48,092 nt of DNA from Sphingopyxis sp. HIX (GCF_001468285.1 NZ_LNSB01000041.1:1-48092); one strand, 5' to 3'. Positions 24,539-36,842 are shown, counted from the first letter of the stretch. The notes: a model not told the origin generated them from the sequence alone. Numbers and translations: made by a program.

Positions 24539-26473
24539 ATGTCGGATCGAACAATATTGAAGTGGGTTACGGGTGCATTGCTTCTGGCCGGCACCGTGCC
24601 GGGAGCGATGGCGGCCGAGGAGCGTCCGGCGCGAATCGCGACCGCCGATCTGGCGCAGCTCCCCGATTTTTCGGACGTGAAGCTGTCGCCCGACGGCCAG
24701 CGCATCCTCTATCGCGGCCGGCTGGGCGGAAAGCCGTTCATCGCCTACCGGCCCCTGAACGACAGCAACAAGGTGTCCTTCGGAATCCCCGACAAGGCGG
24801 AGGTGGCCTGGATTCGCTGGGCGGGCAACAGCCGGATCCTGATCGCGGTGGGCATGAACGTCCAATATTTCGGCGAGGAAGCGCGCGGCACCTATCTGGT
24901 GCTGCACGATACGGTGACCGGGGTGTCGAGCGTCATCCGCCGCAAGGATCAGGGGCTCGAGGGCGACGACGTGCTATATGTCGATCCCGAAGGGCAATAT
25001 CTGCTGCTGTCGATCCAGAAGACCATCTACGACTATCCGTCGGTCTTTCGCGTGACGCTGCCCGACGGCAAGATGACCGAGATCGTCAAGGCCCGGCAGC
25101 CGGTATGGGAATGGTATGCCGACGAGGCGGGGATCGTCCGCATCGGCGTCGGCTGGGAAGCCCGGAAGGCCAAATTCTTCTACCGCCGCGCCGCCGAGGA
25201 GCGCTTCGAGATGATCGGCGCGGTGCGGCCCGACGAAGAGGACGACTGGATCGATGTCGCGCGCGTCGTGCGGGGATCGGACGAAGGCTATGTCCTCAGC
25301 GACAAGAAAACGGGGCGCAAGGCGCTGTATAAATTCAACTATCGGACACGCGAGATCGGCGATCTCGTCTATGGCAACGAAAAATATGACATCGACGACT
25401 ATTGGTTGAACGACGACGGCTCGGTGCTGGAGGGCGCATCCTACACCGACGATCGCGACCGGGTATATTGGTTCGACGAGGCGAAGAAGAAGCAGCAGGT
25501 CCAGATCGACAAGGCGCTTGCCGACCAGCAGGCGTGGGTCACCTCGCGCAGCCGCGACGGACAGCGGATGCTGGTGCTGGCAACGGCCCCGCACGATCCC
25601 GGCGCCTATTATCTGCTCGACAGGGCGACGCGCGAGATGGCCTTTCTGGGCGCGCTGCAGGCCAGCCTGCCGCCCGAGCAATTCGCGACGACCAAGGCGG
25701 TCTCCTACCGCGCGCGCGACGGCATGGAGATTCCGGCGTTCTTGACGCTGCCCAAGGGTCGCGATCCCAAGGGCTTGCCGCTGATCATCTTTCCCCATGG
25801 CGGACCCTATGGCGTGCGCGACAAGCTGGAATATGACGCGCAGGTCCAGTTGATGGCCAATCGCGGCTATGCCGTGCTGCAACCCAATTACCGCGGGTCG
25901 GGGGGCTATGGCACCTCGTTCGACGACGCGGGGCGCGGCCAGATCGGCGTCAAGATGCAGGACGATCTGGACGACGGGATGGACTGGCTGGCGGAACAAG
26001 GCGTCATCGACAAGAGCCGGGTGTGCGTCGTCGGCGCGTCCTACGGCGGCTATGCGGCGCTATGGGCGGTGATGCGCAACCCCGAACGCTATCGCTGTGC
26101 CGCCAGCTTCGCCGGCGTCACCGACTGGGCGGCGATCCTGAAATATGACCGGCGCTTCTTCTCGAAGAAGGGCCGGGCCAAATGGGAAGCGCGGGTGACC
26201 GGCGACGCCACGCTGGACCTGTCGTCGGTGTCGCCGATCCAGCAGGTCGCGCGGTTGACCCGGCCGGTGCTGATCGCGCATGGGGACGACGACAGCATCG
26301 TGCCGGTCAGCCAGTCGAAGAAGCTGGTGGCCGCGCTCAAGAAATCCGGAAACCTCGATTTCGAATATCGGGAATATCCGGGCGAGGGCCATGGCTTTTC
26401 GGATCCAGCGAACCAGAAGGACTGGTTCGACCGGCTCGACGCCTTCCTCGCGAAGCATAATCCGGCGGGGTGA
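24539..26473 (+). CDS. Secreted S9 family prolyl-oligopeptidase-type peptidase
   Basis: A 644-residue exported serine peptidase: signal peptide about 1-26 (LLLAGTVPGAMAA), an N-terminal beta-propeller (about 35-375), then an alpha/beta-hydrolase domain. The catalytic triad is Ser501 in GASYGGYA, Asp585 in HGDDDSIVP and His618 in GEGHGF. This matches the dipeptidyl/acylaminoacyl peptidase group common in sphingomonads. It lies 58 bp after the cupin-like gene, but codon choice is less GC-biased than the eps genes and no coupling is seen. I treat it as a separate unit. Confidence 0.92.
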   Translation: MSDRTILKWVTGALLLAGTVPGAMAAEERPARIATADLAQLPDFSDVKLSPDGQRILYRGRLGGKPFIAYRPLNDSNKVSFGIPDKAEVAWIRWAGNSRILIAVGMNVQYFGEEARGTYLVLHDTVTGVSSVIRRKDQGLEGDDVLYVDPEGQYLLLSIQKTIYDYPSVFRVTLPDGKMTEIVKARQPVWEWYADEAGIVRIGVGWEARKAKFFYRRAAEERFEMIGAVRPDEEDDWIDVARVVRGSDEGYVLSDKKTGRKALYKFNYRTREIGDLVYGNEKYDIDDYWLNDDGSVLEGASYTDDRDRVYWFDEAKKKQQVQIDKALADQQAWVTSRSRDGQRMLVLATAPHDPGAYYLLDRATREMAFLGALQASLPPEQFATTKAVSYRARDGMEIPAFLTLPKGRDPKGLPLIIFPHGGPYGVRDKLEYDAQVQLMANRGYAVLQPNYRGSGGYGTSFDDAGRGQIGVKMQDDLDDGMDWLAEQGVIDKSRVCVVGASYGGYAALWAVMRNPERYRCAASFAGVTDWAAILKYDRRFFSKKGRAKWEARVTGDATLDLSSVSPIQQVARLTRPVLIAHGDDDSIVPVSQSKKLVAALKKSGNLDFEYREYPGEGHGFSDPANQKDWFDRLDAFLAKHNPAG

Positions 26474-26546
26474 CAGACCGCTTCCCATCGCGCCGATTTG
26501 CGGCTATGGGCGCGCATCCTGATTATTACAGACCGTTTGAGGATTG

Positions 26547-26765
26547 ATGGCCAAAGAAGAACTTCTGGAAATGCGCGGCCAGGTGGTCGAACTGCTTCCC
26601 AACGCGATGTTCCGCGTCAAACTGGAAAACGACCACGAGATTCTAGGCCACACGGCCGGCAAGATGCGCAAGAACCGCATCCGCGTGCTCGTCGGCGACG
26701 AAGTGCTCGTCGAACTGACCCCCTATGACCTGACCAAGGGTCGGATCACCTATCGCTTCAAGTGA
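26547..26765 (+). CDS. infA: Translation initiation factor IF-1
   Basis: A 72-residue OB-fold protein that begins [19 protein letters not shown] and ends [11 protein letters not shown], essentially the consensus IF-1. It occupies the ribosomal A site during initiation. I chose the ATG at 26,547, just after GAGGATTG. Its stop overlaps the maf start (GTGA). It heads the co-directional group infA, maf, RNase G-like, yacG. Confidence 0.98.
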   Translation: MAKEELLEMRGQVVELLPNAMFRVKLENDHEILGHTAGKMRKNRIRVLVGDEVLVELTPYDLTKGRITYRFK

Positions 26766-27352
26766 GCGGGGCGGTGGATGCTCCTGCGCTGGTGCTGGCT
26801 TCGACGTCGCCGCGCCGGCTCGAATTGCTCGCGCGCATCGGCGTCGCGCCCGCGCGCATCGCGGCCCCTGAAATCGACGAAACGCCGCTGAAGGGCGAAC
26901 TGCCGCGCGCCTATGTCGCGCGGCTCGCGACAAGCAAGGCGCTCGCGGTCGAGCGCGCCGCGGACGAGGTCGTGCTCGCGGGCGACACCACCGTCGCGGT
27001 CGGGCGCCGTATCCTCGAAAAGCCCGCCGACGAAGCCGATCTCCGCCGCATGCTCGCCCTGCTTTCGGGGCGGCGGCATCATGTCTGGTCCGGCGTCTGC
27101 GTCATCGGCCCCGACGGCAAGCCGCGCGTACGCACCGTCGACACGATCGTCGCCTTCAAGGCGCTGAGCGCCGCAGAGATCGACTGGTATGTCCAAAGCG
27201 GCGAGGGGATGGGCAAGGCGGGCGGCTATGCGATCCAGGGCCGCGCCGAAAGCTTCGTGCGCTTCCTGTCGGGCAGCCATTCGAACGTCGTCGGCCTGCC
27301 CTTGTTCGAGGCGCGCAGCCTGCTCAGCGCCGCGGGCGTGGCTTTTGGCTGA
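26762..27352 (+). CDS. maf: Maf-type nucleoside triphosphate pyrophosphatase
   Basis: A 196-residue Maf protein from a GTG start that overlaps the infA stop. It has the substrate loop [11 protein letters not shown] near the N-terminus, [15 protein letters not shown] and a C-terminal [24 protein letters not shown], all conserved. The family hydrolyses dTTP/UTP or modified nucleotides and influences septation. The order maf, RNase G-like gene matches the yhdE-rng pairing in enterobacteria. Confidence 0.95.
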   Translation: MSGAVDAPALVLASTSPRRLELLARIGVAPARIAAPEIDETPLKGELPRAYVARLATSKALAVERAADEVVLAGDTTVAVGRRILEKPADEADLRRMLALLSGRRHHVWSGVCVIGPDGKPRVRTVDTIVAFKALSAAEIDWYVQSGEGMGKAGGYAIQGRAESFVRFLSGSHSNVVGLPLFEARSLLSAAGVAFG

Positions 27353-28319
27353 GTGGCTCTACGAGGCCGGGATCGGCGAGGCGCGCGCCGCGCTGGTCGC
27401 GGACGGGCGGATCGTCGAGGCCCGGATCGAGCGCGAGGGGGAGGGGCCGCGGATCGGCGCGATCCTCGAAGCAAGGCTGGCCGAGCCCGGCAAGCTGGTC
27501 CTCGATGCGCCGGGTGAACCCGCGGCGACGATCGCCAACCTGCCTGCCGCCATCTCGCTCGGCAGCAAACTCACGGTCGAGATCACCCGCATGGCGCTGC
27601 GCGAACGCGGCCGCGACAAGCCCGCGCGGGCGCGGCTTGCCGAACCCGGCGCGGCGCTGGCCGACGGACCCGGCCTTCGCGCGCGACTGGCTGCGGGCGA
27701 CATTCCGGTCACGGAGGTCGGCGCGCAGGGCCCCGACCGGCTCGAGGCGGCGGGCTGGTCCGAACTGATCGACCATGTCCGCGCCGGCCACTGGCCCTTT
27801 CCCGGCGGCGCGCTGTGGGTCGATACGACCCCCGCGATGACGCTGATCGACATCGACGGCGAAGGCGACGCTTTTGCGCTCGCCAAGGCGGGCGCCGTCG
27901 CTGCCGCGCAGGTCATTCGCTGCTGCGGCATCGGCGGGTCGATCGGGATCGACTTTCCGTCGCTCCGCAGCCGGACCGAGCGGCTGGCGGTCGACGCGCT
28001 GGTCGACGAAAGCCTGCCGCAGCCCTTCGAACGCACCGGCACCAACGGCTTCGGCCTGATGCAGATCATCCGCCGCCGCGAACGCCCGTCGCTGGTCGAG
28101 CAAATCCGCTTCGATCCCGTCGCCACCGACGCCGCGCTGCTGCTGCGCCACGCCGAGCGCGCGGTGGGGACGGGGGCGCTGACGCTGACCACGCGCCCCG
28201 TAGTGGCCGAACGGCTTGCGGCGCACCCCGGCTGGACCCATATGCTGCAGGCGCGCACCGGACGCCCCGTCGCCGTCGCTGCCGATTGTGCCATCAAAGG
28301 ACCGGGCCATGCCCAATAA
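27345..28319 (+). CDS. Short RNase E/G-family ribonuclease
   Basis: A 324-residue protein from a probable TTG start overlapping the maf stop by 8 bp. It begins [16 protein letters not shown], like RNase G homologues. Residues ~37-100 look like a degenerate S1 domain. The catalytic DNase I-like region is WVDTTPAMTLIDID (Asp169) with IGIDFPSLRS (Asp203), matching the two metal-binding aspartates of RNase E/G. The usual IDIN reads IDID (Asn to Asp at 171). The zinc-link CPxC and the small C-terminal domain are absent, so it is far shorter than RNase G (about 490 residues). It overlaps yacG by 11 bp. Confidence 0.88.
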   Translation: MAEWLYEAGIGEARAALVADGRIVEARIEREGEGPRIGAILEARLAEPGKLVLDAPGEPAATIANLPAAISLGSKLTVEITRMALRERGRDKPARARLAEPGAALADGPGLRARLAAGDIPVTEVGAQGPDRLEAAGWSELIDHVRAGHWPFPGGALWVDTTPAMTLIDIDGEGDAFALAKAGAVAAAQVIRCCGIGGSIGIDFPSLRSRTERLAVDALVDESLPQPFERTGTNGFGLMQIIRRRERPSLVEQIRFDPVATDAALLLRHAERAVGTGALTLTTRPVVAERLAAHPGWTHMLQARTGRPVAVAADCAIKGPGHAQ

Positions 28320-28503
28320 TGCCCCCGCCAGGCCGCGCGCCTGCCCGCTCTGCGGCGCGCCGCGCGCCGAAGAGTTCAAGCCTTTCTGCAGCCGCGGCTG
28401 CCGCGACCGCGACCTCCTCAACTGGTTCGGCGAGGATTATCGCGTGCCCGCCGACCAGCCGCCCGACGGCACCGCCGACGTCGATAATTTTACCGACGAA
28501 TAG
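28309..28503 (+). CDS. yacG: DNA gyrase inhibitor YacG (zinc-binding)
   Basis: A 64-residue protein with the zinc motif CPLC..(15)..CSRGC and the conserved RDLLNWF tail. YacG binds GyrB and blocks DNA binding by gyrase. Its ATG lies 11 bp inside the end of the RNase gene. It is followed 94 bp later by tRNA-Phe. Confidence 0.95.
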   Translation: MPNNAPARPRACPLCGAPRAEEFKPFCSRGCRDRDLLNWFGEDYRVPADQPPDGTADVDNFTDE

Positions 28504-28597
28504 GCGCAAAATAAGCGCAACAAAGGTGCTGGACAGGACGCGAAGCCCTGCCTATAGCCGCCGCTCGCCAGCGGGCCGGTCGGTCCGCGAAGCCCGT

Positions 28598-28673
28598 GCC
28601 TGGGTAGCTCAGTTGGTAGAGCATGCGACTGAAAATCGCAGTGTCGGCGGTTCGATCCCGTCCCCAGGCACCA
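28598..28673 (+). tRNA. tRNA-Phe (GAA)
   Basis: A 76-nt cloverleaf with encoded CCA. The acceptor stem GCCTGGG pairs with CCCAGGC. The D arm contains AGCTCAGTTGGTAGAGC. The anticodon stem TGCGA/TCGCA carries the loop CTGAAAA with anticodon GAA at 28,631-28,633. The T arm GGCGGTTCGATCCCGTC is present. The discriminator is A, followed by CCA. Confidence 0.98.
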
Positions 28674-28713
28674 TTTCCCTTACCGCTGCGATTGGCTCCG
28701 ACCGCCCCCGCGC

Positions 28714-29850
28714 TCAGTCGTCGGGGTCTGCCGCAATCGCCCCCGACGGCAGCGATACGCGGTCGGTGGAATAGTCCGCGAACATCGCGTCGGGGTCGCG
28801 TTTCAGCGAAAAGCGGATCGACGCCCGGGTGCGCAAGGCTTCTTCCTCGGTGGTCGAGCTGAAATAATTGGGGCAACCCGCCCTCGCGATGCTGATCTTT
28901 CGTTCCGGAACCCCGGTCACGCCGACCGCCGATATCCCGCCGCGCCCGGCACGGTAGGAGGTGGCCACGACATGGCTCACCCGTGCCGTCGCGCCCGACA
29001 GGCGCCAGAGCGTCGTCTCATAGGAGGTCAGGACCAGGTACAGCGGCTGCTCGCCCGGCTCGATCGCCACCTCGACCAGCCGCGTCTTCTCGCGCGGGTC
29101 GTTGCTCGGGATCTGGACGGGCGAAATCGTGCGGCTTTCGTAGCCGCCGAAGGCGATCAGCATCGCGCCCGCCGGCACGGGCGGCAGCGAGCAGATTTCG
29201 GCCTGCCAGGTCATCCGGTTCTCGCGCACCAGCGGCTCGATTGCCTTGAGTTCGGTCTCCGACGTCGTGCCGTCGCCGTCGGCATCGACGGTGTGGAAGG
29301 CCTTTTCGGCAAGCAGCCGCATTTCGCTGGCGGTCAGCCTGCCATTGCGGTCGGGATCGAGCGCGAGCAGTGCGGCGAACCGCTGCTCCCACGCCTGCTG
29401 GCGCGCGGTGGCGGCTGCTTCGGGCAGGGTGATCGCCCCGTCGCCGTCGATATCGAGCGGGCTCAGCCGATGCTCGATGCGGCGGTCGCGCGTCGCCTCG
29501 TCGATCTCGGGGTCCGAATCGGCTCCGATGCTTTCGCCGATCTCCGCGCGGGTGATCCGGAGGTCGCCGTCAAGGTCCATCGGCAGGATGCGCTGGATCT
29601 GGCCGGCGCGCGTGACCGCGACGCGGCGTGCCACGGCGAAATCGACGTCGCCCTGATCGAGGCCATCGTCGCCACGGTCGGCCTGGCGTAGCTCGCCGAC
29701 GACGCGTGCGAGATAGTCCTCTATATGTCCGCGGCTGCGGAATTCCCCGACGATCGCGAGCGGGATATCGGGGGCTGGCGGTTGTGACGCTACGGATTGC
29801 GGTATCGCCAGCATTGTTGCGACGATCGCGACCCCATGTCTTGTTCCCAT
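28714..29850 (-). CDS. Secreted EF-hand calcium-binding protein
   Basis: A 378-residue protein with a signal peptide (about 1-22, PQSVASQ). At least four canonical Ca2+ loops occur: DLDGDLRITRAE (about 92), DIDGDGAITLPE (about 133), DPDRNGRLTASE (about 165) and DADGDGTTSETE (about 189). A probable fifth degenerate loop, ADRGDDGLDQGDVD, lies near residue 57. The C-terminal ~170 residues have no recognisable domain. It is convergent with tRNA-Phe and divergent from a TonB receptor. A role in extracellular or periplasmic calcium sensing or buffering is likely. Confidence 0.85.
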   Translation of the reverse strand: MGTRHGVAIVATMLAIPQSVASQPPAPDIPLAIVGEFRSRGHIEDYLARVVGELRQADRGDDGLDQGDVDFAVARRVAVTRAGQIQRILPMDLDGDLRITRAEIGESIGADSDPEIDEATRDRRIEHRLSPLDIDGDGAITLPEAAATARQQAWEQRFAALLALDPDRNGRLTASEMRLLAEKAFHTVDADGDGTTSETELKAIEPLVRENRMTWQAEICSLPPVPAGAMLIAFGGYESRTISPVQIPSNDPREKTRLVEVAIEPGEQPLYLVLTSYETTLWRLSGATARVSHVVATSYRAGRGGISAVGVTGVPERKISIARAGCPNYFSSTTEEEALRTRASIRFSLKRDPDAMFADYSTDRVSLPSGAIAADPDD

Positions 29851-30116
29851 GATGACCTCCTCGCCCTAATAGCGTCATCCTAATGCGGTCAGGGTTAAGA
29901 GATGACCTATTGGGGCAAAGTCTTCGCAGGACTGTTCGCATTATGTTGCGGTGCAAACTGTTGCTTTTTGGCCACTAATGCCCCGAAAAACTTTAGGGTG
30001 ACGCCGCGCCGCGTTGACGCGGCGGGCCGGGCGATTAGAGCGGCGAGTTCCCGCCGGAGCATCCCCTCCTTTGGCCGCAAGGCCGCGCTTCGCTGGGTTG
30101 GAGAGAGAGAGACCCC

Positions 30117-32774
30117 ATGACCTTGCGCAACATTTTGTTGGGCGCCACCATGCTGTGCGCCGCGACGACCCCCGCTTTCGCTTATGCCCAGGACGCCGCC
30201 CCGGCCGACGACGCCGCCGCGCCCGCCGAGGACACGACCGATTACGGCAACGAGATCATCGTCACCGCGACCAAGCGCTCGCAGACGCTGCAGGACACGC
30301 CCGTCGCGGTCTCGGTGACCTCGGCCGCCGACCTCGAACGCTCGCAGATCCGCGACCTCATCGACCTGCAGTCGGCGGTGCCCAGCCTGCGCGTCTCGCA
30401 GCTCCAGTCGAGCGCGAACACCAACTTCATCATCCGCGGCTTCGGCAACGGCGCGAACAACGCCGGCATCGAACCCTCGGTCGGCGTCTTCATCGACGGC
30501 GTCTACCGTTCGCGCTCGGCCGCGCAGATCGGCGACCTTCCCGCCGTCGAGCGCATCGAAGTGCTGCGCGGCCCGCAGTCGACCCTGTTCGGCAAGAACG
30601 CCTCGGCGGGCGTCATCAGCATCGTGACGCAGAAGCCGCAATATGAATTCGGCGGCACCGCCGAAGTCACCTATGGCAATTACGACGCGATCACCGTGAA
30701 GGGTAACGTCACCGGCCCGATCAGCGACACCGTCGCCTTCTCGCTCGGCGGCAACTACAACCGCCGCGATGGCTATGCCCAGGACCTGAAGCTCGGCACC
30801 GACGTCAACGACCGCAACCGCTACGGCTTCCGCGGCCAGCTCCTGTTCGAACCGACCGACGCGCTGTCGGTCCGCCTGATCGGCGACTATGACAAGATCG
30901 ACGAGAATTGCTGCATCGCCGGCAACGTCATCGCCGGCCCGACGGTGGCGATCACCAACGCCCTCGTCGGCGGTCCCAGCGTCGATGCGAACGATCCCTT
31001 CTCGTACGACGTCTACAACAATTTCCTGTCGTCGAATAAGATCAAGAACTACGGCGGCTCGGCGCAGATCGATTACGATCTCGGCAATATGGCGCTGACC
31101 TCGATCACCGCCTATCGCGAAGTGCGCGCGCTCACCAACCAGGATTCGGACTTCACCGGTGCCGACCTGATCGGCGAGAACAGCCAGAACCTCGGCATCG
31201 ACACCTGGACGCAGGAAGTCCGCCTGACCTCGGACTTCGACGGACCGTTCAACTTCCTGCTCGGCGGCTATTATTTCAACGAAAAGATCAAGCAGAAGAA
31301 CGACATCCGCTTCGGCAGCCAGTTCCGCGCCTATGCGGGCGGGCTGATCAACCCGGCGGTCGTCCTCGGCTCGCCCAACCCGAACGCCGCGGGTAACGCC
31401 GTGGTCTCGGGCCTCGAGCAGCAGATCGGCGGCATTCTCGGTAATCCGGCGATGTTCACCGGCCAGTTCTTCCGCGCCGGCGACGGGCTCGACGAAGCCT
31501 ATCGCATGAAGGACGAAGCCTTCTCGATCTTCGGCACCGTCGATTTCGAGGTCACCGACCGGCTCACGCTGACCGGCGGCTTCAACTACACCAAGGACCG
31601 CAAGCGCTTCGCCACCAATGTGACGAGCAGCGACGTCTTCTCGGGCCTCAACCTGACGACGATCGGCCGCACCGCGATCACGCAGCAGGGCATCGCGACC
31701 ACCGTCGGCCAGGCGCTGGGCCTCCCCGGCCTTGCCAACGCGCAGCAGATCCAGGCCTTCGCCCAGGCGCAGCCGGCCCTCTTCGGCCAGATCAGCGCCG
31801 GCGCGGCGGCCTTTGCCGCGGCGAACCAGAACAACCCGCAGGTCAACCCGCTGCTCGCGCTGCGCCCGTTCCAGTTCCTGCCGCCGTTCCTGAACGTCCC
31901 CAACGCGGTCGAGGACGGCAAGACCAGCGACAGCGATCTCGCCTACAGCGTCCGCGCCTCGTATGAGCTGACCGACACGGTCAACGTCTATGCGACCTAT
32001 GCGACGGGCTTCAAGGCGAGCTCGGTCAACCTGTCGCGCGACAGCCGGCCGCTGGCGTCGGACCTGCCCGCGATCATCTCGGGCGGTCTCGCGACCCCGA
32101 ACCTGGTTGCGGGTTCGCGCTTCGCCGATCCCGAGGAATCGACGGTCTACGAGGTCGGCCTGAAGGCCAACTGGTCGGTCGCGGCGCTGAACCTTGCGGT
32201 GTTCAAGCAGTCGATCAAGGGCTTCCAGTCGAACATCTTCACCGGCACCGGCTTCGCGCTCGCCAATGCGGGCAAGCAGTCGACCTTCGGGATCGAGTTC
32301 GACGGCTCGGTCCGCCCGGTCGACGGCCTCAACCTGACGCTGGCGGTGACCTATCTCGATCCGAAGTACGACAGCTTCGTCAACTCGGCGTTCGGCGACA
32401 TCTCGGGCACCACGCCCGCGGGCATCCCCGAACTGACGATGGCGGCCGGCGGGACCTACACGCACGAGTTCGCGGGCGGCACGCGCGCGATTCTGCACGT
32501 CGACTATCACTATGAAAGCCCGGTGCAGATCGTCGAGGGCCTGACCGGCTTCCCGGCGAGTGTGGCGCAGAACCTGAAGCGCGAGGTCAACCAGCTCAAC
32601 GCGTCGTTCACCGTCGCGCTGACCAACGGCCTCGAAGTCGGCGTGTGGGGCCGCAACCTCACCAATGCGCAGTATCTGACCACGATCTTCCCCGCCGTCG
32701 CGCAGTCGGGCAGCGTTTCGGGCTATCCGAGCCAGCCGCGCACCTATGGCGGCGTCGTGCGCTTTAAATTCTAA
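30117..32774 (+). CDS. TonB-dependent receptor (885 aa)
   Basis: An outer-membrane active transporter. It has a signal peptide (about 1-26), a TonB-box region near EIIVTATKRSQTLQD, a plug domain (IIRGFGNGANNAGIEPSVGVFIDGVY, ERIEVLRGPQSTLFGKNASAG) and a 22-strand barrel ending GGVVRFKF. Plug type and length fit sphingomonad receptors for carbohydrate or plant/aromatic oligomers, but the ligand cannot be assigned. A GGAGAGAG ribosome site precedes the ATG. It is convergent with the next receptor across a shared terminator. Confidence 0.93.
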   Translation: MTLRNILLGATMLCAATTPAFAYAQDAAPADDAAAPAEDTTDYGNEIIVTATKRSQTLQDTPVAVSVTSAADLERSQIRDLIDLQSAVPSLRVSQLQSSANTNFIIRGFGNGANNAGIEPSVGVFIDGVYRSRSAAQIGDLPAVERIEVLRGPQSTLFGKNASAGVISIVTQKPQYEFGGTAEVTYGNYDAITVKGNVTGPISDTVAFSLGGNYNRRDGYAQDLKLGTDVNDRNRYGFRGQLLFEPTDALSVRLIGDYDKIDENCCIAGNVIAGPTVAITNALVGGPSVDANDPFSYDVYNNFLSSNKIKNYGGSAQIDYDLGNMALTSITAYREVRALTNQDSDFTGADLIGENSQNLGIDTWTQEVRLTSDFDGPFNFLLGGYYFNEKIKQKNDIRFGSQFRAYAGGLINPAVVLGSPNPNAAGNAVVSGLEQQIGGILGNPAMFTGQFFRAGDGLDEAYRMKDEAFSIFGTVDFEVTDRLTLTGGFNYTKDRKRFATNVTSSDVFSGLNLTTIGRTAITQQGIATTVGQALGLPGLANAQQIQAFAQAQPALFGQISAGAAAFAAANQNNPQVNPLLALRPFQFLPPFLNVPNAVEDGKTSDSDLAYSVRASYELTDTVNVYATYATGFKASSVNLSRDSRPLASDLPAIISGGLATPNLVAGSRFADPEESTVYEVGLKANWSVAALNLAVFKQSIKGFQSNIFTGTGFALANAGKQSTFGIEFDGSVRPVDGLNLTLAVTYLDPKYDSFVNSAFGDISGTTPAGIPELTMAAGGTYTHEFAGGTRAILHVDYHYESPVQIVEGLTGFPASVAQNLKREVNQLNASFTVALTNGLEVGVWGRNLTNAQYLTTIFPAVAQSGSVSGYPSQPRTYGGVVRFKF

Positions 32775-32844
32775 AGGACCGGGGAGAGCGAGGGGCGGCG
32801 CGTCCGCTCCTCGCTTTCGGGCCTTCGGTTTCCCGCCTTCGGGC

Positions 32845-32887
32845 AAAGAAAAACCCGGCCTCTCCGCCGAGAGGCCGGGTTTTCTTT
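32845..32887. terminator. Bidirectional intrinsic terminator
   Basis: A 15-bp perfect stem (AAAACCCGGCCTCTC / GAGAGGCCGGGTTTT, loop CGCC) with A-rich left and T-rich right flanks (TTTTCTTTTC). It sits between two convergent receptor genes, so it can end transcription from both sides. Confidence 0.92.
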
Positions 32888-32901
32888 TCGCGCTTACCGG
32901 A

Positions 32902-35808
<2,907 letters not shown>

Positions 35809-36054
35809 ATTGTGCCTCCCTTTTTCAGCCCGCGACGCGGGCCGCCCAATTGCATCGCTCAACCGGGAGGGGATATGTCCAGACAGGGCTACGGGCGCCG
35901 GACCTCGTCGATCCAGCGCAGGCGCGCGCGCAAACCAGTGTAGCCAGCTGTGCTGGGCATCGTCCTCTCCCACCGGCACCCGGGGACTGATACCGGCATC
36001 TCCGATCACGACCTGCTTCGGCAGGTTCTGTAATGCTTTCAAAATTGCGCTTAG

Positions 36055-36070
36055 TTGACGAAAGCGTCAA
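36055..36070. promoter_or_regulatory. Candidate operator dyad TTGACG-N4-CGTCAA
   Basis: TTGACGAAAGCGTCAA is a perfect 6-bp-arm inverted repeat upstream of both folE and the receptor gene. It also supplies a TTGACG -35-like hexamer on either strand. The regulator is not identified. Confidence 0.35.
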
Positions 36071-36142
36071 GCCACTTGTTCAGCGATGTCCCGCAGAAAT
36101 TTTCTTGCGTTGCGCCCGCCGAAAAAAGGTCCGATTCCGCAA

Positions 36143-36159
36143 CGTAAACTTGTTTTACG
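36143..36159. promoter_or_regulatory. Second candidate dyad CGTAAA-N5-TTTACG
   Basis: CGTAAACTTGTTTTACG has perfect 6-bp arms and lies 103 bp before the folE ATG, in the AT-richer segment. It could be an operator. No consensus is recognised. Confidence 0.3.
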
Positions 36160-36245
36160 ACAGGAAATTCTTCGCGCCGCGGGGTTGCGTAATGGCACAA
36201 TCGCGCCGAAATGTGCGACATGAAAGCAACAGTGAAAGCGGGCGG

Positions 36246-36842
36246 ATGACCAAGGTGGAAGTGGGCGCGGACGGCAAGCCGGTGGTGCCCGACAATGTCC
36301 TCGACGCGGTCCGCACGCTTATCGGCTGGGCCGGCGACGACGTCACGCGCGAGGGGCTGCTCGACACGCCGAAGCGCGTCGCGCGCGCCTGGCTCGAATA
36401 TTGCCAGGGCTATGCCGAGGATCCGGCGATCCATTTGTCGCGCACCTTCGAAGAGGTCGGCGGCTATGACGAGATCGTCATGCTGCGCGACATCCCGTTC
36501 CAGTCGCACTGCGAACATCATATGGCGCCGATCACCGGCAAGGCGTCGATCGCCTACCTCCCCAAGGACCGCGTCGTCGGCATCTCGAAGCTCGCGCGCG
36601 TCCTGAACGGCTATGCGCGGCGGCTGCAGGTGCAGGAGCGCCTGACCGCCGAAGTCGCCAAATGCATCTGGGACAATCTCCAGCCGCACGGCGTCGCGGT
36701 GGTGATCGACGCGCAGCACGGCTGCATGACCGGCCGCGGCGTGCGCACCCCCGGTGTCGGCATGGTCACCAGCCGCCTGCTCGGCTGCTTCCTCGAGGAC
36801 GAGCGCAGCCGCAAGGAAGTGCTGGCGCTGATGGGTTATTGA
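36246..36842 (+). CDS. folE: GTP cyclohydrolase I (type IA)
   Basis: A 198-residue enzyme converting GTP to 7,8-dihydroneopterin triphosphate, first step of folate synthesis. Zinc ligands: Cys89 and His92 in SHCEHHMAPITG, and Cys160 in HGCMTGRGVRTPG. Length is normal for bacterial FolE. I chose the ATG at 36,246 (MTKVEVG). An in-frame ATG at 36,192 is possible but adds a basic stretch atypical of the family. A palindromic repeat follows directly. Confidence 0.96.
   Translation: MTKVEVGADGKPVVPDNVLDAVRTLIGWAGDDVTREGLLDTPKRVARAWLEYCQGYAEDPAIHLSRTFEEVGGYDEIVMLRDIPFQSHCEHHMAPITGKASIAYLPKDRVVGISKLARVLNGYARRLQVQERLTAEVAKCIWDNLQPHGVAVVIDAQHGCMTGRGVRTPGVGMVTSRLLGCFLEDERSRKEVLALMGY

Larger units (their letters stand above)
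35809..36245. other. 437-bp intergenic region between TonB receptor and folE
   Basis: No credible gene. The 250 bp next to the receptor are GC-rich and could be its long leader, with a CTTCGG tetraloop hairpin (ACCTGCttcgGCAGGT, 36,011-36,026). The folE-proximal ~190 bp are AT-richer and contain two exact dyads (TTGACGaaagCGTCAA and CGTAAActtgtTTTACG), so both promoters and an operator probably lie there. An in-frame upstream ATG at 36,192 could extend FolE by 18 residues. Confidence 0.6.

Noticed and set aside
36033..36245. N-terminal extension of FolE to 36,033
   Set aside because: The sequence is unlike FolE and contains operator-like dyads. The ATG at 36,246 gives a normal-length enzyme. 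The ATG at 36,192 remains a minor alternative.
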